A stretch of 64,000 nucleotides of DNA from an uncultured Clostridium sp. (GTDB taxonomy: Bacteria > Bacillota > Clostridia > TANB77 > CAG-508), in the NCBI GenBank assembly GCA_930986425.1, contig CAKNJR010000004.1, positions 1 through 64,000 of the forward strand. The letters are read 5' to 3'. The stretch's first letter is position 1. Every line of letters begins with the position of its first letter. The translations under genes and the position numbers were made by a program. Of the stretch, positions 15,699 to 25,293 are shown piece by piece. The notes under the pieces are model-generated. The model worked only from the letters and a program-made list of their open reading frames with translations, searched no databases and was not told the origin of the DNA.

Positions 15699-16319
15699 TT
15701 ATTTTAATAATTCCGGTTTTCTTACATCTTCGTCTGTTACATTATTGAATTCATAATTATATTCATTTACAATGCTTCCTTCTATTTTTCTCATTACTAA
15801 TCCAGTATCTTTGCTTACCCAAAGTTTTAAATTAGCATTTTCAATAAGATAACACTCTTCTCCATTACATTTATCACTTTTAACTGTTGACTTAAATGCT
15901 AACCCTAAATTTGACCAAAAATCATGAGCATAAAAGTTTAATGACTGAACTTCTACTTTCTCTTGATATAGTGCTTCTTCTATTTCATATGCTTCTTCTC
16001 CATTTCTAGCTATTCCTATTTCTTCATTTTTATCTTTATAATATTCTAGTTTAATATGTGAGTTAGAATTTAATTTGTATGAGTCCATATTAATTAAATG
16101 TTTATCATCCATATTATATGATTCTATAACTATTATAGAATCTCCCTGAGGTTGAATAACACTTGCATAGTAGTTTGAACTATTTTCGAATGTTTGTGCA
16201 GTCTTTTCTAAATTATTAAAAATAACGACTTTTCTTATGATAAATATCATAAAGATTACTAAAATTGCTACTAATATAATTAGTAAAATTTTTAAACTTT
16301 TTCCTTTTGTTTCTTTCAT
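15699..16319 (-). CDS. Membrane-anchored extracytoplasmic protein, LolA-like
   Basis: 206 residues. A single N-terminal membrane helix (about 8-32) is followed by an extracellular domain with beta-rich spacing, ending in LWVSKDTGLVMRKIEGSIVNEYNYEFNNVTDEDVRKPEL. This last segment resembles the close of LolA/outer-membrane-lipoprotein-sorting folds adapted in Gram-positives. A second protein of the same plan lies at 43625-44350 (compare YWIEKTTGLIIGYNRVE). Function unknown; no operon partner. Confidence 0.55.
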   Translation of the reverse strand: MKETKGKSLKILLIILVAILVIFMIFIIRKVVIFNNLEKTAQTFENSSNYYASVIQPQGDSIIVIESYNMDDKHLINMDSYKLNSNSHIKLEYYKDKNEEIGIARNGEEAYEIEEALYQEKVEVQSLNFYAHDFWSNLGLAFKSTVKSDKCNGEECYLIENANLKLWVSKDTGLVMRKIEGSIVNEYNYEFNNVTDEDVRKPELLK

Positions 16320-16476
16320 ATACTCCTCCTTTTATTTGTTATATATCGTATATTATATAATAATATTTTTTATATTACAACTTTTTTTATAATTGCTTGC
16401 AGAATTTTATTATATACATTTCTATTGTTTATTTTTTTACATAATGATATACTTTGCATTAGAAAGGGGATTACAA

Positions 16477-18609
16477 ATGAGAAAAAGATTATTAATAATA
16501 TTTTTATTTTTAGTTTCAATTATTTTTTATCTATTTATATATCCGATTCAAGCACAAGCTGACAGTTACCAAATTCTCAATATGGATATTCAAGCTACAA
16601 TAAATGAAAATGGTTCTGTTAGTGTAATTCAAACTATTAATTATGATTTTTATGGGTCTTATAATGGAATATATATTACAATACCGTTTGGTTATACAAA
16701 TAATTTATCTAGTGACAATTTAGATAATTCTTTATATGAATGTAGTTCTGTTCACATAGATAGTGTAAATGTTTTGAATAACGGTAGTAAAACTCCTTTT
16801 TATTATGCTTCAAGTGCAATTAATGGAGATTCTGGTGTTTATACTCAAGATACTGACTATTCCGATGGTACTACAACAATTAAAGTTTATAATCCAGTTT
16901 CTAATTCGCAAGTTTTTTTTGAATTAGCATATACTTTGAATGATATTTGTGTAAAGCATAATGATATAGGTGAGTTTTATTATAATTTTATAGGCAGAGA
17001 TTGGCAAACTACAATAGATAATTTAAATATTGATATTTATTTGCCTAATAATGATAGTGAAATTTTGGTTTGGGGACATGGCCCTAATAATGGTATTTCA
17101 ACTATTGAGTCAAATACCCATGCATCTTTTAAAGTTTCTAATGTTAGGCCTAATCAATATGTTGCTGCAAGAATTGCTTTTGATTTAGCTAATATTCCTT
17201 TATCTACTAAAACTTCTGGTATAAATGCTAAAGATTTAATTTTAGAAGATGAAAAGAATATAGCTGGCATTGGTGAAAATTCTCAAAATAATGAAAATGA
17301 TTTAGGAAATACAGTATTAGTTTTTGCTATTTGTTTAGCAATTTATTGGATTATTTTATTATTTGTATATGAAAAGGACAAAAAATATATCGTAAGTGAT
17401 GTTAATGCAGAAGAGTTATTTAAGAAGTATAATCCTTTAATTGCCGGTTGCATTGAAGGTAATCGTGAGATTTTATCTCGAGATATAATTGCTGTTATTT
17501 TGAATCTTATAAATAAAGGAAATATTAAATTGACTTTGAAAGGTTCCATAGAAGAAAAATCTTTCTACAAGTATATTATTGAAAAAGTGCCTGAAAAAGA
17601 AAAAGATATGGACAGAATTGAAGCATATATTTACAATTGGGTGTTCAAACATGATGTTGAATCTTTGGATAGTAGACTAAAAGCAATGCCTAAAGAGAAG
17701 AATGCTAATAACATGTTTAAAACACTAAATGATATGTCAAAACGAGAATTAAATCATATTGGTGCAAATAATGCAAGCGTTCCGAAGTGGATAAGAATAT
17801 TGGATGTATTTTTATTAATAATATCTATTGTATTGGTATTCAATCATCTACCATCATACATGGATATTTCTACATACTTAACTATGGATTCTATTATTAT
17901 ATTTTTCGTAATTTTATTTTTGCCATTAATATTTACGCTTATAATTAATATAATAATAAGATTTAGGCATTTTATAACAAATAGAGCTCAAAAAATTAGC
18001 TCTCAAAAAGTAGTTACCACTTCAATTACTGTTATAGTTTTTACTTTAATAATTATGGCAATAACTTATTTTATTTTCCATAGTTTTGATTTGCTTTTAG
18101 ATGAACTTTTAATTGGAGTTGCTACTTTGATAGTCCTTACAGATAATTTAATGTTAAAAAATAGTATTAAGATGATTGAAGATTACAGTAAACTTACAAC
18201 TTTGAAAAATAATTTAGAATACACTTTATTAAGTGAAAAAGATATTGAACAAGTTGTTCTATGGAATCAATATTTAGCCTATGCAGTTAGTTTTGGAATA
18301 GGTAAGAAAATCATTGATAAAATGAAAGATATTTATGTGGATGATGACTTATTGAATCTTATTGTAAAGAGTCCTGATTTATTTGACATTGTTGCAACAG
18401 ATTATGCTTTCTTTTATGCCTATGCTAGTCTTGATAGAATTTTTATGAGGAATGTTAATAGAAATCTTGAACATTCTATAAAGAATGCTCATGTTTCTGA
18501 TTCTGACTTTGATTCGTCAGGTAATTATACAGGCTCTGGTGGATTTTTTACCGGAGGCGGTGGCTTCCACGGTGGAGGAGGCTTTAAAGGCGGTGGAGGT
18601 GCATTTTAG
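16477..18609 (+). CDS. DUF2207-type membrane protein with glycine-rich tail
   Basis: 710 residues from ATG 16477, preceded by AGAAAGGGGA; an upstream in-frame ATG at 16393 has no ribosome-binding site. Signal peptide 1-28 (ending QAQA), an extracytoplasmic DUF2207 beta domain to about 265, a membrane helix near 280-300, a cytoplasmic region, two further helices near 440 and 475, a pair near 530-560, and a tail of GGGGF repeats (GGFFTGGGGFHGGGG). This architecture is common in Firmicutes and has no settled function. Confidence 0.85.
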   Translation: MRKRLLIIFLFLVSIIFYLFIYPIQAQADSYQILNMDIQATINENGSVSVIQTINYDFYGSYNGIYITIPFGYTNNLSSDNLDNSLYECSSVHIDSVNVLNNGSKTPFYYASSAINGDSGVYTQDTDYSDGTTTIKVYNPVSNSQVFFELAYTLNDICVKHNDIGEFYYNFIGRDWQTTIDNLNIDIYLPNNDSEILVWGHGPNNGISTIESNTHASFKVSNVRPNQYVAARIAFDLANIPLSTKTSGINAKDLILEDEKNIAGIGENSQNNENDLGNTVLVFAICLAIYWIILLFVYEKDKKYIVSDVNAEELFKKYNPLIAGCIEGNREILSRDIIAVILNLINKGNIKLTLKGSIEEKSFYKYIIEKVPEKEKDMDRIEAYIYNWVFKHDVESLDSRLKAMPKEKNANNMFKTLNDMSKRELNHIGANNASVPKWIRILDVFLLIISIVLVFNHLPSYMDISTYLTMDSIIIFFVILFLPLIFTLIINIIIRFRHFITNRAQKISSQKVVTTSITVIVFTLIIMAITYFIFHSFDLLLDELLIGVATLIVLTDNLMLKNSIKMIEDYSKLTTLKNNLEYTLLSEKDIEQVVLWNQYLAYAVSFGIGKKIIDKMKDIYVDDDLLNLIVKSPDLFDIVATDYAFFYAYASLDRIFMRNVNRNLEHSIKNAHVSDSDFDSSGNYTGSGGFFTGGGGFHGGGGFKGGGGAF

Positions 18610-18690
18610 CATGTTAACCTGTTTTTAAGATTCTTTTTTGGATATTTTCATGCTTCTTTGGTTCTTCTATCAAGCGCTACAAAAGCAACT

Positions 18691-18724
18691 AACCTGTTTT
18701 GGGGAACTCTCCCCAAAACAGGTT
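18691..18724. terminator. Bidirectional hairpin between DUF2207 and pyrD
   Basis: AACCTGTTTTGGGGA pairs perfectly with TCCCCAAAACAGGTT around ACTC. It overlaps the pyrD stop codon and separates convergent genes. A partial copy of its left arm (TAACCTGTTTTT) lies at 18613. Confidence 0.7.
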
Positions 18725-19637
18725 AATTCATTTCTACTTTTCCAACTATATCTTCTATATTCTCTACATTGCATTTTTTCATATATTCTTCAATTCCTTC
18801 TATAACCTTAATGCTTGTATATGGGTCTGCGAAGTTTCCTGCACCTATTGAGACTACTTTTGCTCCTGCAAGCATAAATTCTATTGCATCTTCTCCTGTC
18901 ATTATTCCGCCAAGTCCCATTATTGGAATTTTTACAGCCTGTGATACTTGGTATACCATTCTTACAGCAACCGGTTTTATGGCTGGTCCTGAAAGTCCCC
19001 CTGTATTATTTGCTAAAACAGGCTTTCTTTTATATATGTCTATTTTCATTGCCAATAGTGTATTTATTAGTGATACTGCATCTGCTCCTCCGTCTTCTGC
19101 ACCTTTTGCAATACTTGCTATATCTGATACATTTGGAGTTAGTTTTACGATTAGTGGTTTATCTAATACTTTTCTTACTTCTTTTGTTACAGTTTTTACT
19201 CCATCATAAGAGCTTCCAAAAGCCATACATCCAGCTTTTACATTTGGGCAAGATAAGTTAAGTTCTACTCCATCTATGTCTAATGTATTTAGTACTTTAC
19301 ATAGTTCTACATATTCATCTATTGTACTACCACAAGCATTTACAATAATTTTTGTATCAAATTTTCTTAAAAACGGTAAATCATTTTGAGCAAAATATTC
19401 TACTCCTGGATTTTGAAGACCTATACTGTTAAGCATTCCACTAGCAGTTTCACATACTCTTGGTGGTTTATTTCCACTTTTAGGTTTTAGTGAAGTTCCT
19501 TTTGTAATAACTGCTCCTAATTTTCCTAAATCAAAGAAATTACTATATTCTCTACCATAACCAAATGTTCCTGATGCTACTGTTACTGGATTTTTCATTT
19601 CTATCCCTGCAAAATTTATTTTTGTATTCATTAACAC
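18723..19637 (-). CDS. pyrD: Dihydroorotate dehydrogenase, catalytic subunit (class 1B)
   Basis: 304 residues. Oxidises dihydroorotate to orotate with FMN; class 1B passes electrons to NAD+ through PyrK. Signatures are MKNPVTVASGTFGYG, the active-site NLSCPNVKAG (cysteine base), and the FMN phosphate site MGLGGIMTGEDAIEFMLAGA. It is the last gene of the pyr operon, about 100 bp after pyrK. Confidence 0.96.
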   Translation of the reverse strand: MLMNTKINFAGIEMKNPVTVASGTFGYGREYSNFFDLGKLGAVITKGTSLKPKSGNKPPRVCETASGMLNSIGLQNPGVEYFAQNDLPFLRKFDTKIIVNACGSTIDEYVELCKVLNTLDIDGVELNLSCPNVKAGCMAFGSSYDGVKTVTKEVRKVLDKPLIVKLTPNVSDIASIAKGAEDGGADAVSLINTLLAMKIDIYKRKPVLANNTGGLSGPAIKPVAVRMVYQVSQAVKIPIMGLGGIMTGEDAIEFMLAGAKVVSIGAGNFADPYTSIKVIEGIEEYMKKCNVENIEDIVGKVEMN

Positions 19638-19733
19638 TCTCTCCTTTTTCTATTTAAGTTTTTTATCGGATTTACTTATAAAATGCTTTTAGTTTTGCAC
19701 TATTTTGTTTTTTGAATTTCTTATTCATACTCC

Positions 19734-20516
19734 TTAAATTTCTACATCTTTTGCGTTAAATACTGGTCCGCCTTTGCATACATGAAAATATTCTGGATTG
19801 TCTTTTGGACTGCTTGCTTTTTTCACTGCACATCCTAGACATACACCTAAGCCACATCCCATTTTTTCTTCTAATGATATTTGACAATTAATATTGTTTT
19901 CTATTGCATACTTTTGAACTGCTTTTAACATAGGAAGTGGTCCACATGCATATATGCAGTGATTTTCTATATCTTTCTTTAAGTAATCTATCGCAAATCC
20001 TTTTTCAGCGTAAGAGCCATCATCTGTTGTTATAACTAGCTTATCTGACACTTCTTTAAATTCCTTTTCAAGCATTACTAAATCTTTATTTCTAAATCCT
20101 AAATAGGTACTTACTTTTTTTCCTTGCGCTTTTGCTTCTTTTGCTAATTCATATAGTGGAAATATGCCTATTCCTCCACCTATTATTGCTATCTTATTAT
20201 ATTTTTCAAATTTGAAAGTTCCGTTTCCTAATGGTCCTAAAATATCTATTTTATCTCCTATCTGTTTTTTTGATAAAAGATTGGTTCCATTGCCTTTAAT
20301 TTGGAAAATAAACTCTAAAATTCCCGCTTCTTGATTCATATTGTATATACTTATTGGCCTTCTTAAAAATGGCTCTGTCTGGTCATTTACTCTTATTTCA
20401 ATAAAGTTTCCTGGTTTTGCAGTTTTTACTATTTCTTCTGCTTCCACACTAAATTTAAATATGTCTTTTATTATTTCTTCTTTTTTTATCAATTTTGCAA
20501 ATGTTTGTACTGACAT
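19734..20516 (-). CDS. pyrK: Dihydroorotate dehydrogenase electron-transfer subunit
   Basis: 260 residues. An FAD domain (FLRRPISIYNM), an NAD domain (GGGIGIFPLYELAKEA) and a C-terminal [2Fe-2S] site CGLGVCLGCAVKK plus HVCKGGP. It links PyrD to NAD+. Its start lies 28 bp inside pyrF; GAAAGGAGA before the ATG supports that start. Confidence 0.96.
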   Translation of the reverse strand: MSVQTFAKLIKKEEIIKDIFKFSVEAEEIVKTAKPGNFIEIRVNDQTEPFLRRPISIYNMNQEAGILEFIFQIKGNGTNLLSKKQIGDKIDILGPLGNGTFKFEKYNKIAIIGGGIGIFPLYELAKEAKAQGKKVSTYLGFRNKDLVMLEKEFKEVSDKLVITTDDGSYAEKGFAIDYLKKDIENHCIYACGPLPMLKAVQKYAIENNINCQISLEEKMGCGLGVCLGCAVKKASSPKDNPEYFHVCKGGPVFNAKDVEI

Positions 20517-21427
20517 GTTAAATCTCCTTTCATTCTTAAAGCTTCTGCTCTTGTTGCTTTTTCAAATTCATCTTCACTATACTTTTCTTTCCATAACTCT
20601 GATTTATATGCACACATTAGTCCTCTTGAGCTGTTTACAATTCCACCTATTCCATTGCTATCAAATGCTTTAGCTATGTCATTTGCTTTTCCACCTTGTG
20701 CACCATAACCTGGTATTAAGAAAAAGGTATGCGGAGCTATTTTTCTTAAGCTTTCTATTTGTTCTGGATATGTTGCTCCAACTACTCCTCCTACACTACT
20801 ATAACCATACTCTCCTCTTAATTCTTCTCCCCAGTTTTCCACAAGTTTTGCAACTTTTGTGTATAACTCTTCTCCATTTTCCATTTTTACATCCTGTATG
20901 TCTCCTGATGATGGATTAGATGTTTTTATTAATACAAATATTCCTTTATTGTATTTTTTACAATCTTCTATAAATGGTTTTATACTGTCAATTCCCATAT
21001 ATGGATTTAATGTTACAAATTCTACATCAAATATGCTTTCTTCTTTGCTTCCTATTTTTGTTTTTCCTAAAAATGCATTTGAGTATCCTTCTGCTGTTGA
21101 ACCTATGTCTCCTCTTTTTATGTCTGCAATTACGAGCATTCCTTTTTGCTTTGCATATTCACATGTTTCTTTAAAAGCTTTCATTCCTTCTATTCCAAAC
21201 ATCTCATAAAATGCTATTTGTGGCTTTACTGCTGGAATTATATCGTAAGTTGCATCTATTAATCTTTTATTAAATTCTATAATTGCTTTTGATGCGCCCT
21301 CTAATGTTGGAGCATATTTTTGTGTTATGCATTTTGGTATCATTTCATATCTTGGGTCTAATCCGATTACTGTTGGATTATTTTTTTCTTTAATTTTGTC
21401 AATTAAATTATCTATTGCATTTTTCAT
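20489..21427 (-). CDS. pyrF: Orotidine-5'-phosphate decarboxylase
   Basis: 312 residues, the long subfamily found in Clostridia. The catalytic DIKRGDIGSTAEGYS is intact, and TVIGLDPR marks the N-terminus. It makes UMP from OMP. It overlaps pyrK and so is part of the operon. Confidence 0.96.
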   Translation of the reverse strand: MKNAIDNLIDKIKEKNNPTVIGLDPRYEMIPKCITQKYAPTLEGASKAIIEFNKRLIDATYDIIPAVKPQIAFYEMFGIEGMKAFKETCEYAKQKGMLVIADIKRGDIGSTAEGYSNAFLGKTKIGSKEESIFDVEFVTLNPYMGIDSIKPFIEDCKKYNKGIFVLIKTSNPSSGDIQDVKMENGEELYTKVAKLVENWGEELRGEYGYSSVGGVVGATYPEQIESLRKIAPHTFFLIPGYGAQGGKANDIAKAFDSNGIGGIVNSSRGLMCAYKSELWKEKYSEDEFEKATRAEALRMKGDLTCQYKHLQN

Positions 21428-21525
21428 TTTTACAATTCGTCCTCCTATTCTTTTTTTAATCTACATGATTTTTTTTGCCTATTAATATTGGCCTTTTTAT
21501 TAATATTCCATCTGAGGTAATGATT

Positions 21526-22797
21526 TTATCCCTCGTAAACAATTCTTCCGCCAACCATGGTGTATTTTACTTTTCCTTTTAATTCTTTTCCTATAAATGG
21601 ACTATTTTTTGCTTTTGAAACTATCATATCTTCAGTATAAATATATTTTTCATCAGGATTAAATATTGTTAAATCTGCTACTTTTCCCTCTTCTATTATT
21701 CCTTTATCTAGTTTTAATAGTTTTGCTGGATTATATGATGTTAGTCTTACTAAATCTAAATATTTAAGTTCGTTTGTGTCTATCAAATTCATTATTTCTG
21801 CTGGAAGAGCTGTTTCGAATCCTATTATTCCATTTGGTGCTTTTGCTAAATCTTGTTCTTTTTCTTCTTTACTATGTGGTGCGTGGTCTGTGATTATACA
21901 ATCAATTGTTCCATCTTTTAAACCTTCTATTATTGCCTTTCTATCTTTTTCCTCTCTTAATGGAGGATTCATTTTAGCATTTGCACCAGATTTTAATACT
22001 TCTTCTACTGTAAATGTAAAATAATGTGGGCAAGTTTCACATGTTATTTTTACTCCTCTTTTTTTCGCATCTCTTACCATATTTTTAGTTGTTTTTGTAC
22101 TAATATGACATATATGTGCTCTTACATTATTTGTTTCAGATATTACAATTTCTCTTGCTGCCATGATTTCCTCTGCTTCTGGCAAAACTCCTTCTACTCC
22201 AAGTTCATCCGCTATTTTTCCTGCATTTATAGCTCCTTTTGAAACTGACTTTTCTTCACAATGTGATGATACGAATGTTCCTAGTTTATCCGCTTCTATT
22301 ATTGCTTCTCTCATCATTCTACTATTTACTACTGGCATTCCATCATCTGAAAAGGCTATTGCTCCTGCTTCTTTTAATTCTTTAAAATTTACTAATTCTT
22401 CTCCCTTTTCTCCTTTGCTCACTGATGCATATGGCAAAATATTGCATAGATTTACTTTTTTACCTTTTTCTATAATTTCCTTTAGTACTTCTACATTATC
22501 TGGTGTTGGTTTTGTATTAGGCATTGGACAAATTGTGGTAAATCCTCCTGCCACTGCACTTTTTGAACCAGTTTCTATTGTTTCTTTATATTCATATCCA
22601 GGCTCTCTTAGGTGACAATGCATATCTATCATTCCTGGGATAATATATAACCCTGTACAGTCAATTTCTTTATCCACCTTTTCGTTTAATTCTTTTGCAA
22701 TTTTTGCTATTCTTTCATCTTTAATTAAAATATCGTAGATATCATCTAAATTATTTTTATAATCTACAACATGTCCATTTTTTAATAATGTTGTCAT
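21526..22797 (-). CDS. pyrC: Dihydroorotase
   Basis: 423 residues, class I amidohydrolase type. The metal ligands are seen in MIDMHCHLREPG and in HICHIST; ITDHAPHSKEEK supplies the catalytic aspartate. It cyclises carbamoyl aspartate to dihydroorotate. It lies 15 bp after pyrI and about 100 bp before pyrF. Confidence 0.96.
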   Translation of the reverse strand: MTTLLKNGHVVDYKNNLDDIYDILIKDERIAKIAKELNEKVDKEIDCTGLYIIPGMIDMHCHLREPGYEYKETIETGSKSAVAGGFTTICPMPNTKPTPDNVEVLKEIIEKGKKVNLCNILPYASVSKGEKGEELVNFKELKEAGAIAFSDDGMPVVNSRMMREAIIEADKLGTFVSSHCEEKSVSKGAINAGKIADELGVEGVLPEAEEIMAAREIVISETNNVRAHICHISTKTTKNMVRDAKKRGVKITCETCPHYFTFTVEEVLKSGANAKMNPPLREEKDRKAIIEGLKDGTIDCIITDHAPHSKEEKEQDLAKAPNGIIGFETALPAEIMNLIDTNELKYLDLVRLTSYNPAKLLKLDKGIIEEGKVADLTIFNPDEKYIYTEDMIVSKAKNSPFIGKELKGKVKYTMVGGRIVYEG

Positions 22798-22812
22798 TTT
22801 TTCTCCTTTCTT

Positions 22813-23229
22813 TTAATTTACTTGCTCTTCGCAATATTTGCATCTGTAAATTCCATTTTTCTCATCTGTTAATTCACATATATGTATTAAATCTTTTTCA
22901 ACTGAGGTTATACATCTTGGATTTTTGCATTTTACGATATTAACTAATTCTTTAGGAAGTTTTGGGTGATATTTATCTACTATTTCACCATTTATAATTT
23001 TATTTACTGTTATATTAGGGTCTATATATCCTAATATGTCTAAGTTAATATCTGTGTGTTCATCTATTTTTATTATATCTTTTCTGCCACTTTTTTTACT
23101 TCGTGCATTTTTTATTATTGCTACTTGCGTATCTAATTCTCCTAAATTTAAGTATTTATATATTTCTAAACTTTTACCTGCTTGTATATGGTCAATTACA
23201 TATCCATTTTTTATACTATCTATATTCAT
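22813..23229 (-). CDS. pyrI: Aspartate carbamoyltransferase regulatory subunit
   Basis: 138 residues. N-terminal nucleotide-binding domain ([20 protein letters not shown]) and C-terminal zinc domain with CKNPRC and CKYC. Its presence predicts CTP/ATP control of the transcarbamylase. The start overlaps the pyrB stop by 4 bp. Confidence 0.95.
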   Translation of the reverse strand: MNIDSIKNGYVIDHIQAGKSLEIYKYLNLGELDTQVAIIKNARSKKSGRKDIIKIDEHTDINLDILGYIDPNITVNKIINGEIVDKYHPKLPKELVNIVKCKNPRCITSVEKDLIHICELTDEKNGIYRCKYCEEQVN

Positions 23230-24137
23230 ATTTCTAATAATTTTAAGATTAATGCCATTCTAATATATTTTCCATACTTCGCTTGTTTGAAATAACATGC
23301 TCTCTTATCATCATCTACATCTACTGCTATTTCATTTACTCTTGGTAATGGATGCATTATGCACAAATCTTCTTTTCCTTTCTCTAATTTTTCCTTATTC
23401 AAAATATAGTAATCCTTAAGTCTTACATAATCATCTTCATTGAAGAATCTTTCTTTTTGAACTCTTGTCATGTATAAAATATCTAAATCTGATAAATATT
23501 CTTCTATATCATTTGTTTCTATAAATTCAATATTATTTTTCTTTAAAACATTTTCTTTTATATATTCCGGTGTTTTTAATTCTTTTGGTGAAATCAATAC
23601 AAATTTTATTTTTTTATACCTAGACATAGCAGTTATTAATGAATGCACTGTTCTTCCAAATTTTAAATCTCCACATACCCCAATTGTTAAATTATCTAAT
23701 CTTCCTTTTTCACATTTAATTGTTAGCAAATCTGTTAAAGTCTGTGTTGGATGGCTATGACCTCCATCTCCTGCATTTATTATTGGGACTTCTGATTTTG
23801 ATGCTGCTACCATTGCAGCTCCCTCTTTTGGATGCCTAAGTGCAATTATATCTGCATACCCACCTACAACTCTAATAGTATCTGATAAACTTTCTCCTTT
23901 TGCTGCAGAGCTAGAATTGGCAGAAGAAAAACCAAGCACATTCCCTCCTAATTCTAGCATTGCTGCTTCGAAACTTAGTCTGGTTCTTGTGCTTGGCTCA
24001 TAAAACAATGTGGCAAGTTTTTTTGTATCACATTTTTTTGAATATTTATCTTTATTGTTCATAATGTCTTTTGCAATAAGTATAAGTTCATCAATTTCTT
24101 GTGTAGATAAATCCTTAATATCTATTAAATGCTTCAC
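23226..24137 (-). CDS. pyrB: Aspartate carbamoyltransferase catalytic subunit
   Basis: 303 residues from a GTG start at 24137, chosen because AGGAGG lies 6 nt upstream and the length then fits the family; an upstream ATG (24197) would add 20 basic residues lacking homology. Carbamoyl-phosphate site [12 protein letters not shown], then [15 protein letters not shown] and HPLPRVNEI are intact. First gene of pyrBICFKD. No pyrR or carAB is in the window. Confidence 0.95.
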   Translation of the reverse strand: MKHLIDIKDLSTQEIDELILIAKDIMNNKDKYSKKCDTKKLATLFYEPSTRTRLSFEAAMLELGGNVLGFSSANSSSAAKGESLSDTIRVVGGYADIIALRHPKEGAAMVAASKSEVPIINAGDGGHSHPTQTLTDLLTIKCEKGRLDNLTIGVCGDLKFGRTVHSLITAMSRYKKIKFVLISPKELKTPEYIKENVLKKNNIEFIETNDIEEYLSDLDILYMTRVQKERFFNEDDYVRLKDYYILNKEKLEKGKEDLCIMHPLPRVNEIAVDVDDDKRACYFKQAKYGKYIRMALILKLLEI

Positions 24138-24206
24138 TCCATACCTCCTTTTATTTAAATCTTTCCGTAGCTTTATTCTTATATTAATTGTTTTCAAACT
24201 AACTAT

Positions 24207-24235
24207 ACTATATATGATTAAACATTAAAAGTCAA
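24207..24235 (-). promoter_or_regulatory. Promoter of pyrBICFKD
   Basis: Minus-strand TTGACT (24230-24235), a 17-bp spacer, and TATAGT (24207-24212). The -35 box is 8 bp from the -35 box of pyrE on the other strand. The leader to pyrB is about 65 nt and shows no terminator or PyrR-type hairpin. Confidence 0.75.
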
Positions 24236-24243
24236 TTATTTTC

Positions 24244-24272
24244 TTGACTTATTCTTTTTAATATAATAAGAT
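24244..24272 (+). promoter_or_regulatory. Promoter of pyrE
   Basis: TTGACT (24244-24249), a 17-bp spacer and TAAGAT (24267-24272), followed by AAAGGAGA and ATG. It is back to back with the pyrB promoter. Confidence 0.7.
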
Positions 24273-24295
24273 GATTTTAGAAAGGAGATTTTGTT

Positions 24296-25153
24296 ATGCC
24301 TGATTTAGCATCTTATTTATTTGAAACAAATGCTATAAGGTTTTGTGAGGAAAACAAGCCATTTTGGTATACTTCTGGTAAAATAGGACCTTATTTTATT
24401 AATACCCATTTTGTATATGGTAGCGAAAAGGAGGCAAGTGATTTTTTATCTTACATTGATGAATGTTTAGCTGACAAAATGTCTCTCCCTGAAAAGATTT
24501 TCAAAAAAATCCTAGAACAATATAACAAAAATGAAATTTATCACAATGTTATTAATTATATGAAAGAAGTAATTGAGAAAAATATTGATTTATCTACAAT
24601 TGATTATATCTCTGGTGGTGAAAGAAGAGATTGGTTTTTTTCTAACATTATTAGTTATCTTTTACATAAGCCTCATTTAACAATTTATAAAGATTTATCC
24701 ATTGTTTGTAGTGATAGTGAATTTACATCTACTAAACCAATAAGTGATTTAAATGGAAAAAGTGTTTTACATATTGCTGATTTAGTTACAGTTGCTTCAA
24801 GCTATATTAGAGCTTGGATTCCCGCTATAAAAGCTATTAATGGTAATATGAAATATTCTTGTGTAGTTGTTGACAGAATGCAAGGTGGAAGAGAAAAAAT
24901 TGAAGCAGAAGGTGTAAAATTTTATTCTCTAATTAATGTTGATGATTCTTTATTTGAAATGGCTTATAAAAAGGGAATTATTAATGAAAATCAACTAGAA
25001 ATGCTAAAAGGATTTTTCAAAAATCCTGATGAAACTATGAAACAATTTTTAATTAATCATCCAGAATTTTTAGAAAATGCTTTAAATTCTGATGAAAAGA
25101 CAAGGAAAAGAGCTAAGTTATTAGTTGATGGTAATTTGTATGGATTAAATTAA
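24296..25153 (+). CDS. pyrE: Orotate phosphoribosyltransferase-like protein, long form
   Basis: 285 residues, well above the usual 180-230. TSGKIGPYFINTHFVYG matches the orotate-binding N-terminus and SVLHIADLVTVASSYIRAW occupies the PRPP-loop position, although the usual acidic pair (VDDVxTTG) is changed to ADLVTVAS. A helical insertion (about 45-100) and a C-terminal helical extension account for the extra length. Its divergent promoter shared with the pyr operon supports the role. The altered PRPP motif leaves open a regulatory or different nucleotide function. Confidence 0.75.
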   Translation: MPDLASYLFETNAIRFCEENKPFWYTSGKIGPYFINTHFVYGSEKEASDFLSYIDECLADKMSLPEKIFKKILEQYNKNEIYHNVINYMKEVIEKNIDLSTIDYISGGERRDWFFSNIISYLLHKPHLTIYKDLSIVCSDSEFTSTKPISDLNGKSVLHIADLVTVASSYIRAWIPAIKAINGNMKYSCVVVDRMQGGREKIEAEGVKFYSLINVDDSLFEMAYKKGIINENQLEMLKGFFKNPDETMKQFLINHPEFLENALNSDEKTRKRAKLLVDGNLYGLN

Positions 25154-25208
25154 TTTTTTATAATCAAAACAAACCCTTGGCAATTAGTAATGTTCTTATT
25201 AGCAACTT

Positions 25209-25243
25209 AGTCAGACTACAGTACTGTAGTCTGGCTTTATTTT
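25209..25243 (+). terminator. Terminator of pyrE
   Basis: CAGACTACAGT/ACTGTAGTCTG forms a strong stem at 25212-25233, followed by GCTTTATTTTT. Confidence 0.75.
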
Positions 25244-25250
25244 TAAAATA

Positions 25251-25287
25251 AAAAAATCGCTCTCCATATAGAAAAGCGATTTTTTTA
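25251..25287. terminator. Bidirectional terminator
   Basis: AAAAAATCGCT pairs with AGCGATTTTTT around a 13-nt loop. The A and T flanks let it work for the minus-strand gene at 25294 and as a second stop for pyrE. Confidence 0.75.
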
Positions 25288-25293
25288 TAATAA

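Noticed and set aside
16393-16476. N-terminal extension of the DUF2207 protein
   Set aside because: No ribosome-binding site, and it would hide the signal peptide that follows ATG 16477.
24138-24206. PyrR-type attenuator in the pyrB leader
   Set aside because: The leader is short and has no terminator or antiterminator hairpin.
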